A stretch of 60,760 nt of DNA from Acholeplasma sp. (GCA_003605085.1 QZKD01000023.1:1-60760); one strand, 5' to 3'. Shown: positions 51,456 through 60,760, counted from the stretch's first letter. Notes: generated by a model from the letters alone, not told the origin. Made by a program: numbers and translations.

Positions 51456-51905
51456 ATGTTAACATGGATGGAATTAGTATTACCCCTTATTTTAATTGTT
51501 TTGATATCTTTGCCTTTAATTAATGTTTTTCGTGGTAAGACCACCGCAAAAACAGCAAAAAGCCGTTTAATCACGCACATTGCATCATTTTTTGCAGTGA
51601 TTGCTCTTGTCCTAGTGGTTCAACTCTTCAATGGATTTAGCGTCTTCGGTGCTGAAGGTGATGTCGTTGAAGACTTAATGACAGGAACACTTGCTCAAGG
51701 ACTCGGATTTCTCTCTGCTGCATTAGCAACCGGTATGTCTGCACTTGGTGCAGGGATCGCGGTCGCTGCTGCTGCACCTGCAGCCATTGGTGCCTTCTCT
51801 GAAAACGAAAAGAATTTCGGTAAATCACTGATTTTCGTTGCGCTTGGTGAAGGGGTTGCCATCTACGGTCTATTGATTTCAATCTTGATTATTAACCAGC
51901 TTTAA
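51456..51905 (+). CDS. V-type ATP synthase subunit K (rotor ring)
   Basis: The 149-residue product has four membrane segments. The last two (GFLSAALATGMSALGAGIAVAAAAPAA and KSLIFVALGEGVAIYGLLISILII) form the c-type hairpin with the ion-binding Glu132. The first hairpin (LPLILIVLISLPLI; ITHIASFFAVIALVLVVQL) lacks the glycine-rich c pattern and the carboxylate. No Gln aligns with the sodium ligands known from Enterococcus NtpK in the c hairpin, which leans towards protons; the judgement is by eye. It follows a strong AGGAGG. Confidence 0.92.
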   Translation: MLTWMELVLPLILIVLISLPLINVFRGKTTAKTAKSRLITHIASFFAVIALVLVVQLFNGFSVFGAEGDVVEDLMTGTLAQGLGFLSAALATGMSALGAGIAVAAAAPAAIGAFSENEKNFGKSLIFVALGEGVAIYGLLISILIINQL

Positions 51906-51922
51906 TCGAAAGAAGGATTTTT

Positions 51923-52231
51923 ATGCGCTTCTTTTTAATTAGTGACAATGTAGATACTGAAGTCGGTATGCGACTGGTCGGTATTGAAGGGGTTGTCGTC
52001 CATGAGAAGGACGAGTTTTTACGTGCACTTGAAGGCGCTCTCGAGGATCCTAATATTGCGATCATTCTCGTGACGACCAAACTGATTGAACTTGCTCCAC
52101 AAGTGATCTCAGAATTAAAACTAACCCAACCCCGTCAACTCATTGTCGAAATTCCTGACCGCCATGGGTCAACTGAAATCGGTGAAGCCATTGACCGATA
52201 TGTCAGTGAAGCTATTGGCGTCAAATTGTGA
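51923..52231 (+). CDS. V-type ATP synthase subunit F
   Basis: The 102-residue product MRFFLISDNVDTEVGMRLVGIEGVVV has the usual N terminus of V-type F subunits, LISDNVDTEVGMRLVGIEG, and the IILVTTKLIELAPQVI segment. It forms part of the central stalk with subunit D. It is of normal length and follows K with a GAAGGA ribosome site. Confidence 0.92.
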   Translation: MRFFLISDNVDTEVGMRLVGIEGVVVHEKDEFLRALEGALEDPNIAIILVTTKLIELAPQVISELKLTQPRQLIVEIPDRHGSTEIGEAIDRYVSEAIGVKL

Positions 52232-52241
52232 GGTGAATTCG

Positions 52242-52850
52242 ATGGCATATTATAACGAGGATCAACTTCGACGCTACTTTGAAAAAGCCATTCAAAAAGA
52301 ATCTGATTCTCAGATAAAAAAGCTCGAAAAAGAAATTGATTATTTGTATCATCGCGAGGTCAAGAAAGTCTCTGATGATATCAACATAAAAAAACAAGTT
52401 CAAATGGCAAAAGAACTTAAAGATGTTCAAATTGAATACCAAGAAGAACTCAATCAAATCGGTTTAGGTTATAATGAGCGTCTTATCCAAGAAAGAAATG
52501 ACATGGCGGCACTTATTTTTAAAGAAATTGAGAATAAGCTGAAGTCTTTTGTGTCGTCCAAAGCTTATGCAACTTGGGTCAAAGCACGTTTAGACGCAAA
52601 TCTTGATTTAATCAATGGATATGATGTGAGTTTTGAGCACGCCCTAGGTGATCAGGTTGTCATTGACATCCTCAAAGAAGGTGTTTCTTCAAAAAAACTC
52701 ATCTTAAATCCAAGTAAGGCGATTACTTTTGGTGGTTTTATACTTTCTATTCAAGATAAACATATGGAAGTTGATGAAACATTGGATGCAAAATATCATG
52801 AACAAAAAGAATGGTTCTTAAGTCATTCGAAACTGTTCATCAGACGATAA
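52242..52850 (+). CDS. V-type ATP synthase subunit E
   Basis: ATG 52242 follows GAGGTGAATTCG; an upstream frame inside subunit F is not used. The 202-residue product has a long N-terminal coiled coil (about 8-95, AIQKESDSQIKKLEKEIDYLYHREVKKV) and a C-terminal globular part (SVLILNPSKAITFGGFILS-like region near residue 165). Subunit E forms the peripheral stalk with the small G/H subunit. Confidence 0.86.
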   Translation: MAYYNEDQLRRYFEKAIQKESDSQIKKLEKEIDYLYHREVKKVSDDINIKKQVQMAKELKDVQIEYQEELNQIGLGYNERLIQERNDMAALIFKEIENKLKSFVSSKAYATWVKARLDANLDLINGYDVSFEHALGDQVVIDILKEGVSSKKLILNPSKAITFGGFILSIQDKHMEVDETLDAKYHEQKEWFLSHSKLFIRR

Positions 52851-52860
52851 GGAGGACCTT

Positions 52861-54609
52861 ATGGAACATGTGATACATTCAATTAATGGTCCTGTCGTCA
52901 CGGTGAAAGATATCACCAATTTCCAAATGTTGGAAATGGTGTATGTCGGTCGTCAAAAATTAATGGGTGAAGTCATTTCGATTTCCCAGTCAAAGACGAC
53001 GATTCAGGTGTATGAATCGACCACAGGACTCGCTGTTGGTGAACCTGTCCATCGCACTGGAGAACCGATTTCAGTTGTCTTGGGACCAGGGCTCATGAAA
53101 AATATTTTTGATGGTATTGAACGACCACTCAATATGATTGCTCCCAGTTCAGGAATGTTTATTCCTACCGGGAGTGCAGTTGAACCTTTAGATAAAGAAA
53201 AAGAGTGGGAAGTCACCTTTGATGTCAAAGAAAATGATGCTGTTTTTGAAGGCATGATTTTTGGTCGTATCCAAGAAACCGCATCCATCGAACATCGCTT
53301 ACTTATTCCTAAAGGGAAAGCAGGAAAAGTATTATCCGTAAAACCCAATGGAAAATATAAAATTTATGATACTGTCATCACCATCAAAGATGAAGATGGT
53401 GTCATTCATGAACTTAATCTTACACAAAAATGGCCGATTAAGACACCTCGCCCCGTCGTCAAGCGTTTACCAATGACCATTCCTTTGGTCAGCGGACAAC
53501 GCGTGATCGATACCTTATTCCCGATTGCTAAAGGGGGAACAGCTGCTGTTCCAGGTGGTTTTGGTACGGGAAAAACAATGATGCAACACCAATTTGCAAA
53601 ATGGTGTGATGCAGATTTAATCGTCTATGTCGGCTGCGGTGAACGCGGCAATGAAATGACCCAAGTTTTAGAAGAATTTGGTGATTTAATCGACCCAAGA
53701 ACCAATAAACCCTTGATGGAAAGAACCATTTTGATCGCCAATACATCCAATATGCCAGTGGCAGCCAGAGAGGCATCAATCTACACCGGAGTGACGATTG
53801 CAGAGTATTATCGCGACATGGGATATCATGTGGCTGTCATGGCAGATTCCACCTCACGTTGGGCTGAAGCACTCCGTGAAATTAGTGGACGTTTAGAAGA
53901 AATGCCAGCTGAAGAAGGATTCCCAGCGTATTTACCCTCACGTATTTCGCAGTTTTATGAAAGAGCGGGATATATGGAAACCAAGTCACATCTGTCTGGT
54001 TCAGTGACCATTATTGGTGCTGTATCACCGCAAGGTGCTGACTTCTCAGAACCAGTAACCCAAAATACCAAGCGTTTCGTCAGAAGCTTTTGGGCACTTG
54101 ATAAACAGCTTGCGTATCAAAGACACTATGCAGCCATCAACTGGAATTTGAGTTATTCTGAATACATCAATGATTTATCGCGTTGGTATGATCAACATGT
54201 CGATCATCGTTTCTTGATCAATCGTCAAGAGATCATGTCACTTTTAGCAGAAGAAAACAAGCTCTTAGAAATCGTCAAATTGATTGGTAGTGATGTTCTA
54301 CCCGATGATCAAAAATTAATCATTGAAATCGGTAAAGTCATTCGCCTTGGTTTCTTACAACAAAATGCTTTCCATAAAGATGATACCTTTGTCCCCCTTG
54401 AAAAGCAGCTCTATATGATGGATGTCATCTTATATCTTTACAAGAAGGCAAAACAGTTTATTGAAAGCAGCAAATCGATTCAATTACTTCTAGAAACAGG
54501 CATTTTTGAGCACGTCATTAAGATGAAATATGATGTCCCCAACAGTGACATTGGACGCTTAAAAGATTACGAAAAAGATATCGATCAAGCGTTTAAACGC
54601 ATTCATTAA
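52861..54609 (+). CDS. V-type ATP synthase catalytic subunit A
   Basis: The 582-residue product contains the P-loop GGFGTGKTM, the V-type A-subunit non-homologous insert after residue 110 ([47 protein letters not shown]), [49 protein letters not shown] and [20 protein letters not shown]. It holds the catalytic sites of the A3B3 hexamer. The second P-loop position is F, with G-T-G-K-T in place of the common G-C-G-K-T. AAGGAGGACCTT leads the ATG. Confidence 0.96.
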   Translation: MEHVIHSINGPVVTVKDITNFQMLEMVYVGRQKLMGEVISISQSKTTIQVYESTTGLAVGEPVHRTGEPISVVLGPGLMKNIFDGIERPLNMIAPSSGMFIPTGSAVEPLDKEKEWEVTFDVKENDAVFEGMIFGRIQETASIEHRLLIPKGKAGKVLSVKPNGKYKIYDTVITIKDEDGVIHELNLTQKWPIKTPRPVVKRLPMTIPLVSGQRVIDTLFPIAKGGTAAVPGGFGTGKTMMQHQFAKWCDADLIVYVGCGERGNEMTQVLEEFGDLIDPRTNKPLMERTILIANTSNMPVAAREASIYTGVTIAEYYRDMGYHVAVMADSTSRWAEALREISGRLEEMPAEEGFPAYLPSRISQFYERAGYMETKSHLSGSVTIIGAVSPQGADFSEPVTQNTKRFVRSFWALDKQLAYQRHYAAINWNLSYSEYINDLSRWYDQHVDHRFLINRQEIMSLLAEENKLLEIVKLIGSDVLPDDQKLIIEIGKVIRLGFLQQNAFHKDDTFVPLEKQLYMMDVILYLYKKAKQFIESSKSIQLLLETGIFEHVIKMKYDVPNSDIGRLKDYEKDIDQAFKRIH

Positions 54610-54620
54610 GGAGGTTTATC

Positions 54621-56063
54621 ATGAACATTTATTATATTGGACTCAGTGAAGTCAATGGTCCCTTGATTTTCCTCGATCATGTAAAAAAAGCAGGTTTCGA
54701 AGAAATGGTGGAAATCAGATTAAGTAATGGTTCCATTCGTCATGGACGCATCGTCCAAGTCGAAGGAGAAAAAGTTGCTATCCAAGTCTTCGAAGGCACC
54801 AATGACATTTCACTTTCCAACACCAAAATTAAGATGACAGGTCATCCTGTCGAAATGGCTCTTTCTAAAGAAATTTTAGGACGTGTCTTTAATGGTTCAG
54901 GACAACCCATTGATGGTCTAGGTGATGTCTATGTCGATGAACGGCGTGATATCAACGGATTTCCCTTAAATCCTGTGTCCCGTGTGTATCCAAGAAACTA
55001 TATTCAAACCGGAATTTCATCGATTGATGCACTTACCACACTGATACGTGGTCAAAAACTCCCCATCTTTTCAGGTTCTGGGATGCCGCATAATGAACTC
55101 GCGGTTCAAATCGTTAAACAAGCTAAAATTGCCGATTCCAAAGGTGATGACTTTTGCGTCATCTTCGCCGCGATGGGTGTTAAAAATGACGTTGCTGAAT
55201 ACTTTAGACAGTCCTTTGAAGAAGCAGGTGTGATGCACAAAGTGGTGATGTTTCTTAATTTATCGAACGAACCGATCATTGAACGTATGCTCACCCCACG
55301 CTTTGCCTTGACAGCAGCGGAATACTTAGCCTATACGCATGGAATGCATGCTTTAGTCATTATGACTGATATCACCTCATACTGTGAAGCTCTTCGTGAA
55401 TTCTCATCTTCAAAAGGTGAAATTCCTGGACGTAAAGGATTCCCTGGGTATCTCTATTCAGACTTAGCATCCCTCTATGAAAGAGCAGGTATCGTCAAAA
55501 ATACCAAAGGTAGTGTCACTCAAATCCCCATTTTAACCATGCCAAATGACGATATTACCCATCCAGTCCCTGACTTAACAGGCTATATTACTGAAGGACA
55601 AATCGTCTTATCCCGTGATCTCAATCAAACAGGTATCTTCCCCCCGGTTGGCATACTCCCATCTTTATCCCGTCTGATGAAAGATGGCATTGGGGCAGGA
55701 TTTACCCGTGATGATCATTCAGCTGTCGCGAATCAACTCTTTGCCTCCTATGCTATCGTGCAAGATGCCAGAAGCTTAGCTTCAGTCATCGGCGAAGATG
55801 AACTTTCACCAATCGATCGAAAATACATCGAATTTGGTAAACTCTTTGAAAAATTCTTCATCGGTCAAGGCTTTGACACCAATCGCGGGATCATTGAAAC
55901 CCTTGATTTAGGCTGGGATTTACTCTCTGTACTACCCAAAGAGGAATTGCATCGTATCGATGGCAAAATGGTGGATCAGCATTATCATCATCAGCGTGCT
56001 GTTGAACGTTTCAATATTGTCACAAAACCCATTATTAAAGGATTGAAAGGTGAATTTGAATGA
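54621..56063 (+). CDS. V-type ATP synthase subunit B
   Basis: The 480-residue product has [34 protein letters not shown], the B-subunit counterpart without a functional P-loop (GSGMPHN), then [41 protein letters not shown] and [29 protein letters not shown]. These are the diagnostic B-subunit motifs. It alternates with A in the hexamer. AAGGAGGTTTATC leads the ATG. Confidence 0.97.
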   Translation: MNIYYIGLSEVNGPLIFLDHVKKAGFEEMVEIRLSNGSIRHGRIVQVEGEKVAIQVFEGTNDISLSNTKIKMTGHPVEMALSKEILGRVFNGSGQPIDGLGDVYVDERRDINGFPLNPVSRVYPRNYIQTGISSIDALTTLIRGQKLPIFSGSGMPHNELAVQIVKQAKIADSKGDDFCVIFAAMGVKNDVAEYFRQSFEEAGVMHKVVMFLNLSNEPIIERMLTPRFALTAAEYLAYTHGMHALVIMTDITSYCEALREFSSSKGEIPGRKGFPGYLYSDLASLYERAGIVKNTKGSVTQIPILTMPNDDITHPVPDLTGYITEGQIVLSRDLNQTGIFPPVGILPSLSRLMKDGIGAGFTRDDHSAVANQLFASYAIVQDARSLASVIGEDELSPIDRKYIEFGKLFEKFFIGQGFDTNRGIIETLDLGWDLLSVLPKEELHRIDGKMVDQHYHHQRAVERFNIVTKPIIKGLKGEFE

Positions 56064-56692
56064 CCCAACAAATCTTTCCCACCAAAGGGAATTTGATGGC
56101 ATTACAAAAATCCTTTGCACTTGCTAAAAAAGGGTATGAGCTTATGGACCGTAAGCGCAACATCTTGATTCGAGAAATGATGACATTGATTGAAGATGTC
56201 AGATTGCTCCGTAAAGATTTAGCACATACCTATCAACAAGCTTATCAAGCACTACAAGAAGCCAATATTACTCTTGGAATTGTCAGTGATATCGCCAAAG
56301 CGATCCCGCTTGACAACGGTGTTGAGGTGACCTATCGCAGCGTGATGGGTGTTGAAATCCCTTCTGTTTCTCACTATGCGGAGCAAGTCAAAATTACTTA
56401 TGGTATTGGTCATACAAATACCAAGTTTGACTATGCCTATAAATCTTTTCAAAAGGTGAGAGAACTCACGGTAAAACTTGCTGAAATCGATAATTCAACC
56501 TACCGTTTAGCCAATGCGATCAGAAAGACACAAAAGCGTGCGAATGCCCTGCAAAACATCGTGATTCCACGTTTTGAGTCTCAGATCAAATACATCAGTG
56601 ATGCATTAGAAGAAAAAGAACGCGAAGCGTTTACGAGACAAAAAGTGATTAAAAAGCAAGCTGAAAAGCGAAAAGAAGAACATAAACAATAA
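56060..56692 (+). CDS. V-type ATP synthase subunit D
   Basis: The ATG overlaps the stop of B (ATGA). The 210-residue product begins [41 protein letters not shown], the conserved N-terminal central-stalk helix (TKGNLMxLxxxLxLAxxGxxLLxxKR). It ends [31 protein letters not shown]-like, the returning helix. D is the rotary shaft inside A3B3. This closes the operon. Confidence 0.95.
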   Translation: MTQQIFPTKGNLMALQKSFALAKKGYELMDRKRNILIREMMTLIEDVRLLRKDLAHTYQQAYQALQEANITLGIVSDIAKAIPLDNGVEVTYRSVMGVEIPSVSHYAEQVKITYGIGHTNTKFDYAYKSFQKVRELTVKLAEIDNSTYRLANAIRKTQKRANALQNIVIPRFESQIKYISDALEEKEREAFTRQKVIKKQAEKRKEEHKQ

Positions 56693-56696
56693 AAAT

Positions 56697-56736
56697 GCAC
56701 GCTCTCATTCATCATGAGAAGCGTGCGTCTTTTTTT
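56697..56736. terminator. Bidirectional terminator between V-ATPase and yidD
   Basis: GCACGC...CTCAT pairs with ATGAG...GCGTGC (56697-56726) and is followed by a T run. A-rich sequence on the other side serves the convergent yidD gene. Confidence 0.8.
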
Positions 56737-56956
56737 TCTCTTTCTTTTCAGGAACGGGATCATATTTGGGTTTAAATAAGGGGTTACATGTCAAAATACG
56801 TTTGGTCGTCAAAAAGGATGCTTTAAAAAAATTAAAGCGTGTATAACACTCTTTTGCATAGGCAGAACAGGTTGGCGTATGCCGACATTTATGATTACTG
56901 TGAGGAGATATTTCTTTTTGATACCACTCAATGAAGTGGATTGCGACTTTATTCAT
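56705..56956 (-). CDS. yidD: Membrane protein insertion efficiency factor
   Basis: The 83-residue product has AIHFIEWYQKEISPH, then KCRHTPTCSAYAKECYTRF. The first is the amphipathic membrane-associated helix, the second the conserved Cys-Pro-Thr-Cys-Ser-x-Tyr-Ala core of YidD. YidD aids insertion of membrane proteins near YidC. The C-terminal tail is unusually charged (EKKEKKKTHASHDE). It is on the - strand with its own TATAAT upstream. Confidence 0.93.
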   Translation of the reverse strand: MNKVAIHFIEWYQKEISPHSNHKCRHTPTCSAYAKECYTRFNFFKASFLTTKRILTCNPLFKPKYDPVPEKKEKKKTHASHDE

Positions 56957-57093
56957 GTTTTCACCGCTTTCATTATATCACTAAAATAGACTTATGTTAA
57001 ATTAACGAATTTGGGACAAAAAGCATTTTTTAAGAATAAATATTATGTTATAATATAAGTACAAATGAAGAAAACGTTTACAGGAGGTTAAGG

Positions 57094-59151
57094 ATGAAGG
57101 AATATAACACCAAAGAAATCCGCAACATTGCTATTTTAGGGCACCAAGGATCAGGCAAAACCAGTATTTCTGAAGCTTTGCTCTATGTCGGTAAAGCGAT
57201 CGACAAAAAAGGAGAAATTGAAAGAAAGAATACCGTATCTGACTATTTAGTGGAAGAACAAAATAAGCTTGCAAGCTTATCGCTTTCAGTTCTACCCGTT
57301 GAATGGAAAGACTATAAGTTAAATTTTATAGATGTTCCAGGAAGTGATGAATTTGTCGGAGACTTAAATCAAGCGCTTGAGGTCGTTAAAGGAGCCATAA
57401 TTATGGTCGATTCGCTCAAGGGTGTTGAAGTTGGTACCGAACGTGTTTGGTTAGAAATTAGAAAACGCCACATTCCCGCAGTCATCTTCGTCAATAAGAT
57501 GGATAAGGAAAATGTGAAATTTGAAAAAGTCTTAGAAGATATTCGCGAAAAGCTTGGTAAGAAGGCTGTTCCTTTCTGTTGGCCGATTGGCAAGAGTGAA
57601 AACTTTGAAGGTTTTGTCAATGTCATCGAAATGAAAGCACGTATCTATGATGGTGTTGAATCCCATGATGCACCGATCTGGGATGAAAAGAAACCTAAGG
57701 TCGAAGAACTACACAACATGATTTTAGAAAGTGTTGCTGAAACATCTGAAGAACTCTTAGATCTATACTTATCCGGTGAAGAACTTCCTGAAGATAAAGT
57801 GAAAGAAGCACTTCGTCAAGGCATCATTGAAGGCGAACTCACCCCGGTATTGGTCGGTTCAGCAACCAAAACGATTGGTGTTCGCACCATGCTCAATATG
57901 CTTATTGACTACTTACCAGCACCCGATGAACTTCGTGCATTATCTGGTAAGGATGCCAAGACAGGAGAAGAACTCACGCGTCATACCCATGATGATGAAC
58001 CATTCTCAGCTTACGTTTTCAAAACCACAGTTGACCCATTCTTAGGTCAAATCAGTTTCTTAAAGATTAATAGCGGTACCTTAAAGTTAGGTCAAGATGT
58101 CATCATTTCAAACAAAGGTGATTTAAAAAAGATGACCAACTTATTTGCACCACGCGGGAAACAACAGATCGAATGCATCAATTTCCATGCTGGTGATATT
58201 GCAGCCTTAGCTAAAATTGAAGGGCTTGAAACAGGGGATACGTTAGCAGATCCAAAGAGTCCTATCGTTTATCCAAGTGTTCCACTTCCCACACCCGTCA
58301 TTTATATTGCAGTACATCCTAAAAATAAGAATGATGAAGATAAGATTTCATCCGCACTGCATCGTTTGAACCTTGAAGATCCATCCTTTGAAATCAAACG
58401 TAATAAAGAAACAGCCCAACTCCTTCTAGGTGGTATGGGGATGAATCATCTCGGCTATATCATCGAACGTATGAAGAATATGTTTAAAGTCGATATCGAA
58501 ATCGATGAACAAAAAATCGTTTATCGTGAAACCATTAAAAAGGCAGTCCAAGCGGAAGGTAAGCATAAGAAACAATCAGGTGGTGCTGGACAATTCGGTC
58601 ACGTCTGGATTAAATTTGAACCTTCTCATGAAATCTTTGAATTTGCTGAAGATGTTTTTGGTGGCGCTGTCCCAAGAAACTACTTCCCTGCGGTTGAAAA
58701 AGGACTTCTTGAAGTTCTCGATAGTGGTCCTCTTGCTGGATTCCCAGTCATCAACCTTAAAGCGACTCTCTATGATGGTTCTTACCATCCCGTAGACTCC
58801 AATGAAATTTCCTTTAAATTAGCCGCTGCACTTGCTTTTAAAGAAGCATGTAAAACGGCACAACCCACAATTTTGGAACCCATCGTCAAAGTAGAAGTCG
58901 TCGTCAAGGATCAGTTTGTCGGTGATGTCATGGGCGATATGAACAAACGTCGTGGTAGAGTATTAGGTATGGATCAAACCGATGGTTTCCAAAAAGTCAT
59001 CGCTGAAGTTCCTGAAGCAGAAATTGTCAAGTATGCCATCGACCTTAAAGCAATGACACAAGGTAGTGGATCATTTACCCGTGAATTCTTACGTTACGAA
59101 GAAGTTCCTCATCAACTAATTGATAAGATTGTCGAAGCGTATAAGAAGTAA
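57094..59151 (+). CDS. EF-G-like GTPase without the canonical switch motifs
   Basis: The 685-residue product has EF-G domains in order: G domain (G1 GHQGSGKTS, G4 NKMD), domain II, III (LHRLNLEDPSFEI), IV (KKQSGGAGQFGHVWIKFEP) and V. The usual switch I RGITI reads NKLASLSL. The G3 motif is DVPGS (residues 80-84), with Ser where EF-G has the GTPase His. This places it in the EF-G-like group, not the main translocase. It follows a strong AGGAGG. The true fusA is likely elsewhere. A role in recycling or stress is inferred from the neighbouring hpf. Confidence 0.9.
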   Translation: MKEYNTKEIRNIAILGHQGSGKTSISEALLYVGKAIDKKGEIERKNTVSDYLVEEQNKLASLSLSVLPVEWKDYKLNFIDVPGSDEFVGDLNQALEVVKGAIIMVDSLKGVEVGTERVWLEIRKRHIPAVIFVNKMDKENVKFEKVLEDIREKLGKKAVPFCWPIGKSENFEGFVNVIEMKARIYDGVESHDAPIWDEKKPKVEELHNMILESVAETSEELLDLYLSGEELPEDKVKEALRQGIIEGELTPVLVGSATKTIGVRTMLNMLIDYLPAPDELRALSGKDAKTGEELTRHTHDDEPFSAYVFKTTVDPFLGQISFLKINSGTLKLGQDVIISNKGDLKKMTNLFAPRGKQQIECINFHAGDIAALAKIEGLETGDTLADPKSPIVYPSVPLPTPVIYIAVHPKNKNDEDKISSALHRLNLEDPSFEIKRNKETAQLLLGGMGMNHLGYIIERMKNMFKVDIEIDEQKIVYRETIKKAVQAEGKHKKQSGGAGQFGHVWIKFEPSHEIFEFAEDVFGGAVPRNYFPAVEKGLLEVLDSGPLAGFPVINLKATLYDGSYHPVDSNEISFKLAAALAFKEACKTAQPTILEPIVKVEVVVKDQFVGDVMGDMNKRRGRVLGMDQTDGFQKVIAEVPEAEIVKYAIDLKAMTQGSGSFTREFLRYEEVPHQLIDKIVEAYKK

Positions 59152-59158
59152 AAGACTG

Positions 59159-59193
59159 AACAAGCCCGCTAATATCAATTAGGAGGGCTTGTT
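59159..59193 (+). promoter_or_regulatory. Hairpin covering the ribosome site of the ComF-like gene
   Basis: AACAAGCCC (59159-59167) and GGGCTTGTT (59185-59193) form a perfect 9-bp stem with a 17-base loop. The ribosome site GGAGGG lies partly in the 3' arm and the ATG follows immediately. No T run follows, so it is more likely a translation control hairpin than a terminator. Confidence 0.55.
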
Positions 59194-59574
59194 ATGCTTT
59201 GTGAACATTGTAAGAAAAAAATCATCACAGAAAGACATCTTTGGAACTTATTCAAAATCGAAATCCATAGTATCTGTGATCGATGTTATCAACGTTATCC
59301 CTTATTTCCAACATCCATGATGATACCGCTTGACCATGGAATGGCACATGTTCATCTCATGATTAGTAAGGGAGAAAAGATCGAACCCATATCTTACCAA
59401 TCCTTTCTCAAAGTGTATTATCAGGATTATCTAAGGCACCATCTGAAGTCCACATTCATCTATGAAGATTATTTAGATGAGACTTTGTGGCAAACGTTAG
59501 AGTCTTTAGGGTTTGGCGATTTATATGTCGTCACACTCTATGAAAATAGTCATGAAAAAGGAGAAGAACGATGA
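59194..59574 (+). CDS. ComF-like N-terminal zinc-finger protein without phosphoribosyltransferase domain
   Basis: The 126-residue product begins MLCEHCKKKI, then IHSICDRCYQRYP, a CxxC...CxxC pair as at the N terminus of ComFC. The rest (LFPTSMMIPLDHGMAHVHLM... YQDYLRHHL) has no phosphoribosyltransferase signature. ComFC is normally about 220-240 residues and often precedes hpf in Bacillota. The same neighbour is found here, overlapping its stop. It looks like a reduced ComFC. Function after loss of the catalytic part is unknown. Confidence 0.65.
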   Translation: MLCEHCKKKIITERHLWNLFKIEIHSICDRCYQRYPLFPTSMMIPLDHGMAHVHLMISKGEKIEPISYQSFLKVYYQDYLRHHLKSTFIYEDYLDETLWQTLESLGFGDLYVVTLYENSHEKGEER

Positions 59575-60122
59575 AATTTGAAGTGTTAGGAAAGAATGGT
59601 TTTACACCCACCGATGCCATCCGTGCTTACGCAGAAAAAAGGTTCCACAAGGTGGTATCATTCTTCGGACCTGAAGTCATCAATGAGGTGAGAGTGGTCT
59701 GCAAAGTCTATAAGGATCACCACAAGATTGAAGTGACCATCCCAGCTAAGGGAACTGTCCTTCGAGCTGAGGTCTCTGATCCTGATATGTATGCAGCCAT
59801 TGATAAAGCGAATGACAAACTTGTCTCTCAAATTCGTAGACACAAAGATAAGCTGAAGAACAATCTCGAAAAAGAAGGTATCAAACAAGCGTATAGTCAA
59901 GAATTTGATGCTGAATCTCTTGAAAAAGATATTTTAGCTTCGCAACTTGTCAAGAGTAAAAAAGTCGAACTCAAACCCATGTCATCAGAAGAAGCGATTG
60001 CAGCGATGGAACTCTCTGGTCATGATTTCTATGTCTATCTCGATAAAGAAACATCAAGAACCAATGTGGTTTATCGAAGAGATGATGGAGATTATGCCAT
60101 CATTGAAACACAACCTTTATAA
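59571..60122 (+). CDS. hpf: Ribosome hibernation promoting factor, long form
   Basis: The 183-residue product has an S30AE domain (about 1-100: FEVLGKNGFTPTDAIRAYAEKRFHKVVSFFG, ISDVRRHKDKL-like segment QIRRHKDKLKNN) and a C-terminal dimerisation domain (SEEAIAAMELSGHDFYVYLDKETSRTNVVYRRDDGDYAIIETQPL). The long form alone dimerises ribosomes into 100S particles in stationary phase. AAAGGAGAAGAACG leads the ATG, overlapping the previous gene by four bases. Confidence 0.96.
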   Translation: MKFEVLGKNGFTPTDAIRAYAEKRFHKVVSFFGPEVINEVRVVCKVYKDHHKIEVTIPAKGTVLRAEVSDPDMYAAIDKANDKLVSQIRRHKDKLKNNLEKEGIKQAYSQEFDAESLEKDILASQLVKSKKVELKPMSSEEAIAAMELSGHDFYVYLDKETSRTNVVYRRDDGDYAIIETQPL

Positions 60123-60136
60123 TCGATCTCATAAAA

Positions 60137-60158
60137 AAAACCGCCGGTTGGCGGTTTT
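60137..60158. terminator. Bidirectional terminator between hpf and sodA
   Basis: AAAACCGCC and GGCGGTTTT form a 9-bp stem with a GGTT loop and A/T runs on both sides. It serves both convergent genes. Confidence 0.9.
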
Positions 60159-60163
60159 ATATT

Positions 60164-60760
60164 CTATAAAGTTGCTTGATAGAGTTCATTTACTTTATTC
60201 CAGTTGACAACTTGGAAGAAAGCAGAGACATAATCTGGACGACGGTTTTGATAGTTGAGATAGTATGCATGTTCCCAAACATCGAGTCCTAAAATGGGTT
60301 TTCCATCAGCAAGAGGTGTATCTTGGTTAGGTGTTGATAATACTTTTAAAGTTTTATCAGGTGTGACGATCAACCAAGCCCAGCCACTTCCAAAGCGTGT
60401 TTTCGCTGCATTTGAGAAGAGTTCTTTGAATTGATCAAACGAGCCAAAAGCATGATCGATTGCAGCAGCAAGTTTTCCTTCTGGTTTTGCACCACTGTTC
60501 ACTTTGAGCAATGGCCAGAAGAATGAGTGGTTAAAGTGTCCACCACCATTGTTTTGAACGGCACCACGAATGTCTTGAGGTACCTTGGATAAGTCCTTAA
60601 GCATTTCTTCTAAAGATAGATTGAATTCTGGATGTTTTTCTAAAGCGGCATTTAAGTTAGTAATGTATGCTTGATGGTGTTTGGTGTAATGGATTTCCAT
60701 GGTTCTTTGATCAATAAACGGTTCGAGCGCATCATAAGCATATCCTAGGGTTGGTAATGT
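60164..60760 (-). CDS. sodA: Superoxide dismutase, Mn/Fe type (cut at 5' end by window edge)
   Basis: The frame stays open to base 60760, adding [20 protein letters not shown] before the first internal Met, so only the first few codons are missing. Metal ligands are visible: His in [13 protein letters not shown], His in [14 protein letters not shown], and Asp/His in [30 protein letters not shown] and RFGSGWAWL fit the Mn or cambialistic type. It removes superoxide in the cytoplasm. Presence suggests exposure to oxygen. Confidence 0.94.
   Translation of the reverse strand, partial: TLPTLGYAYDALEPFIDQRTMEIHYTKHHQAYITNLNAALEKHPEFNLSLEEMLKDLSKVPQDIRGAVQNNGGGHFNHSFFWPLLKVNSGAKPEGKLAAAIDHAFGSFDQFKELFSNAAKTRFGSGWAWLIVTPDKTLKVLSTPNQDTPLADGKPILGLDVWEHAYYLNYQNRRPDYVSAFFQVVNWNKVNELYQATL

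Noticed and set aside
1-60760. Mycoplasma genetic code (TGA as Trp)
   Set aside because: Many well-defined genes end at TGA followed by a terminator or the next gene's start, and Trp is TGG throughout.
60164-60760. Superoxide dismutase truncated at its first Met (60700)
   Set aside because: The frame continues open to the window edge with the typical N-terminal sequence, so it is only cut by the window.

Overview
The window looks like the chromosome of a low-GC member of the Bacillota/Mycoplasmatota, most plausibly near the Acholeplasma/Izemoplasma lineage. This is inference from gene content: a V-type ATPase cluster, a eukaryote-like prolyl-tRNA synthetase, CvfB, long-form HPF, an RsmH homologue far from any division cluster, and no cell-wall gene in the window. 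UGA is a stop codon here (many genes end in TGA and Trp is TGG), so this is not the Mycoplasma code.

Region 1 (1-19000) is the right part of an integrated siphovirus-type prophage, almost all on the + strand. It runs: end of the terminase large subunit, an autonomous two-gene cargo (47-aa protein plus a ClpP-fold protease on the other strand), portal, prohead protease, HK97 capsid, connectors, major tail protein, a frameshifted tail chaperone pair, a small structured RNA unit, tape measure, Dit and Tal-like tail-tip proteins, Mtd-like fibres, a nucleotidyltransferase, two holin-like membrane proteins, and two tandem serine recombinases. No endolysin is present. The left end, replication and lysogeny genes lie outside the window.

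Region 2 (19000-27700) begins with about 730 bases without a convincing gene. A lipid and envelope cluster follows: TetR regulator, patatin-like lipase, glycolipid-type GT4 glycosyltransferase, DegV/FakB fatty-acid-binding protein, and an ABC-2 export system with two ATPases and one permease. After it lies a gap with a promoter-like sequence, four 20-21 base repeats carrying GGGTGCGT, and a terminator (a candidate small RNA), then an ASCH-domain gene.

Region 3 (27800-44700) is ordinary chromosome: rsmH, a GNAT acetyltransferase, a beta-lactamase-fold hydrolase, a YdeI-like protein, a nucleotidyltransferase, an Ntdp phosphatase, an aromatic-acid-exporter-like protein, tRNA-Gly and tRNA-Thr, an HELGH membrane protein, a membrane-anchored endonuclease I, a heterodimeric ABC exporter, a cold-shock protein, and a lysine-riboswitch-controlled amino-acid ABC importer.

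Region 4 (44700-60760) carries a Fic protein with an altered inhibitory motif. Then comes a long co-directional run cvfB - membrane protein - proS - V-ATPase (G/H-like, C, I, K, F, E, A, B, D). It ends with yidD, an EF-G-like GTPase without the canonical G-domain histidine, a ComF-like stub, hpf, and a superoxide dismutase gene cut by the window edge.
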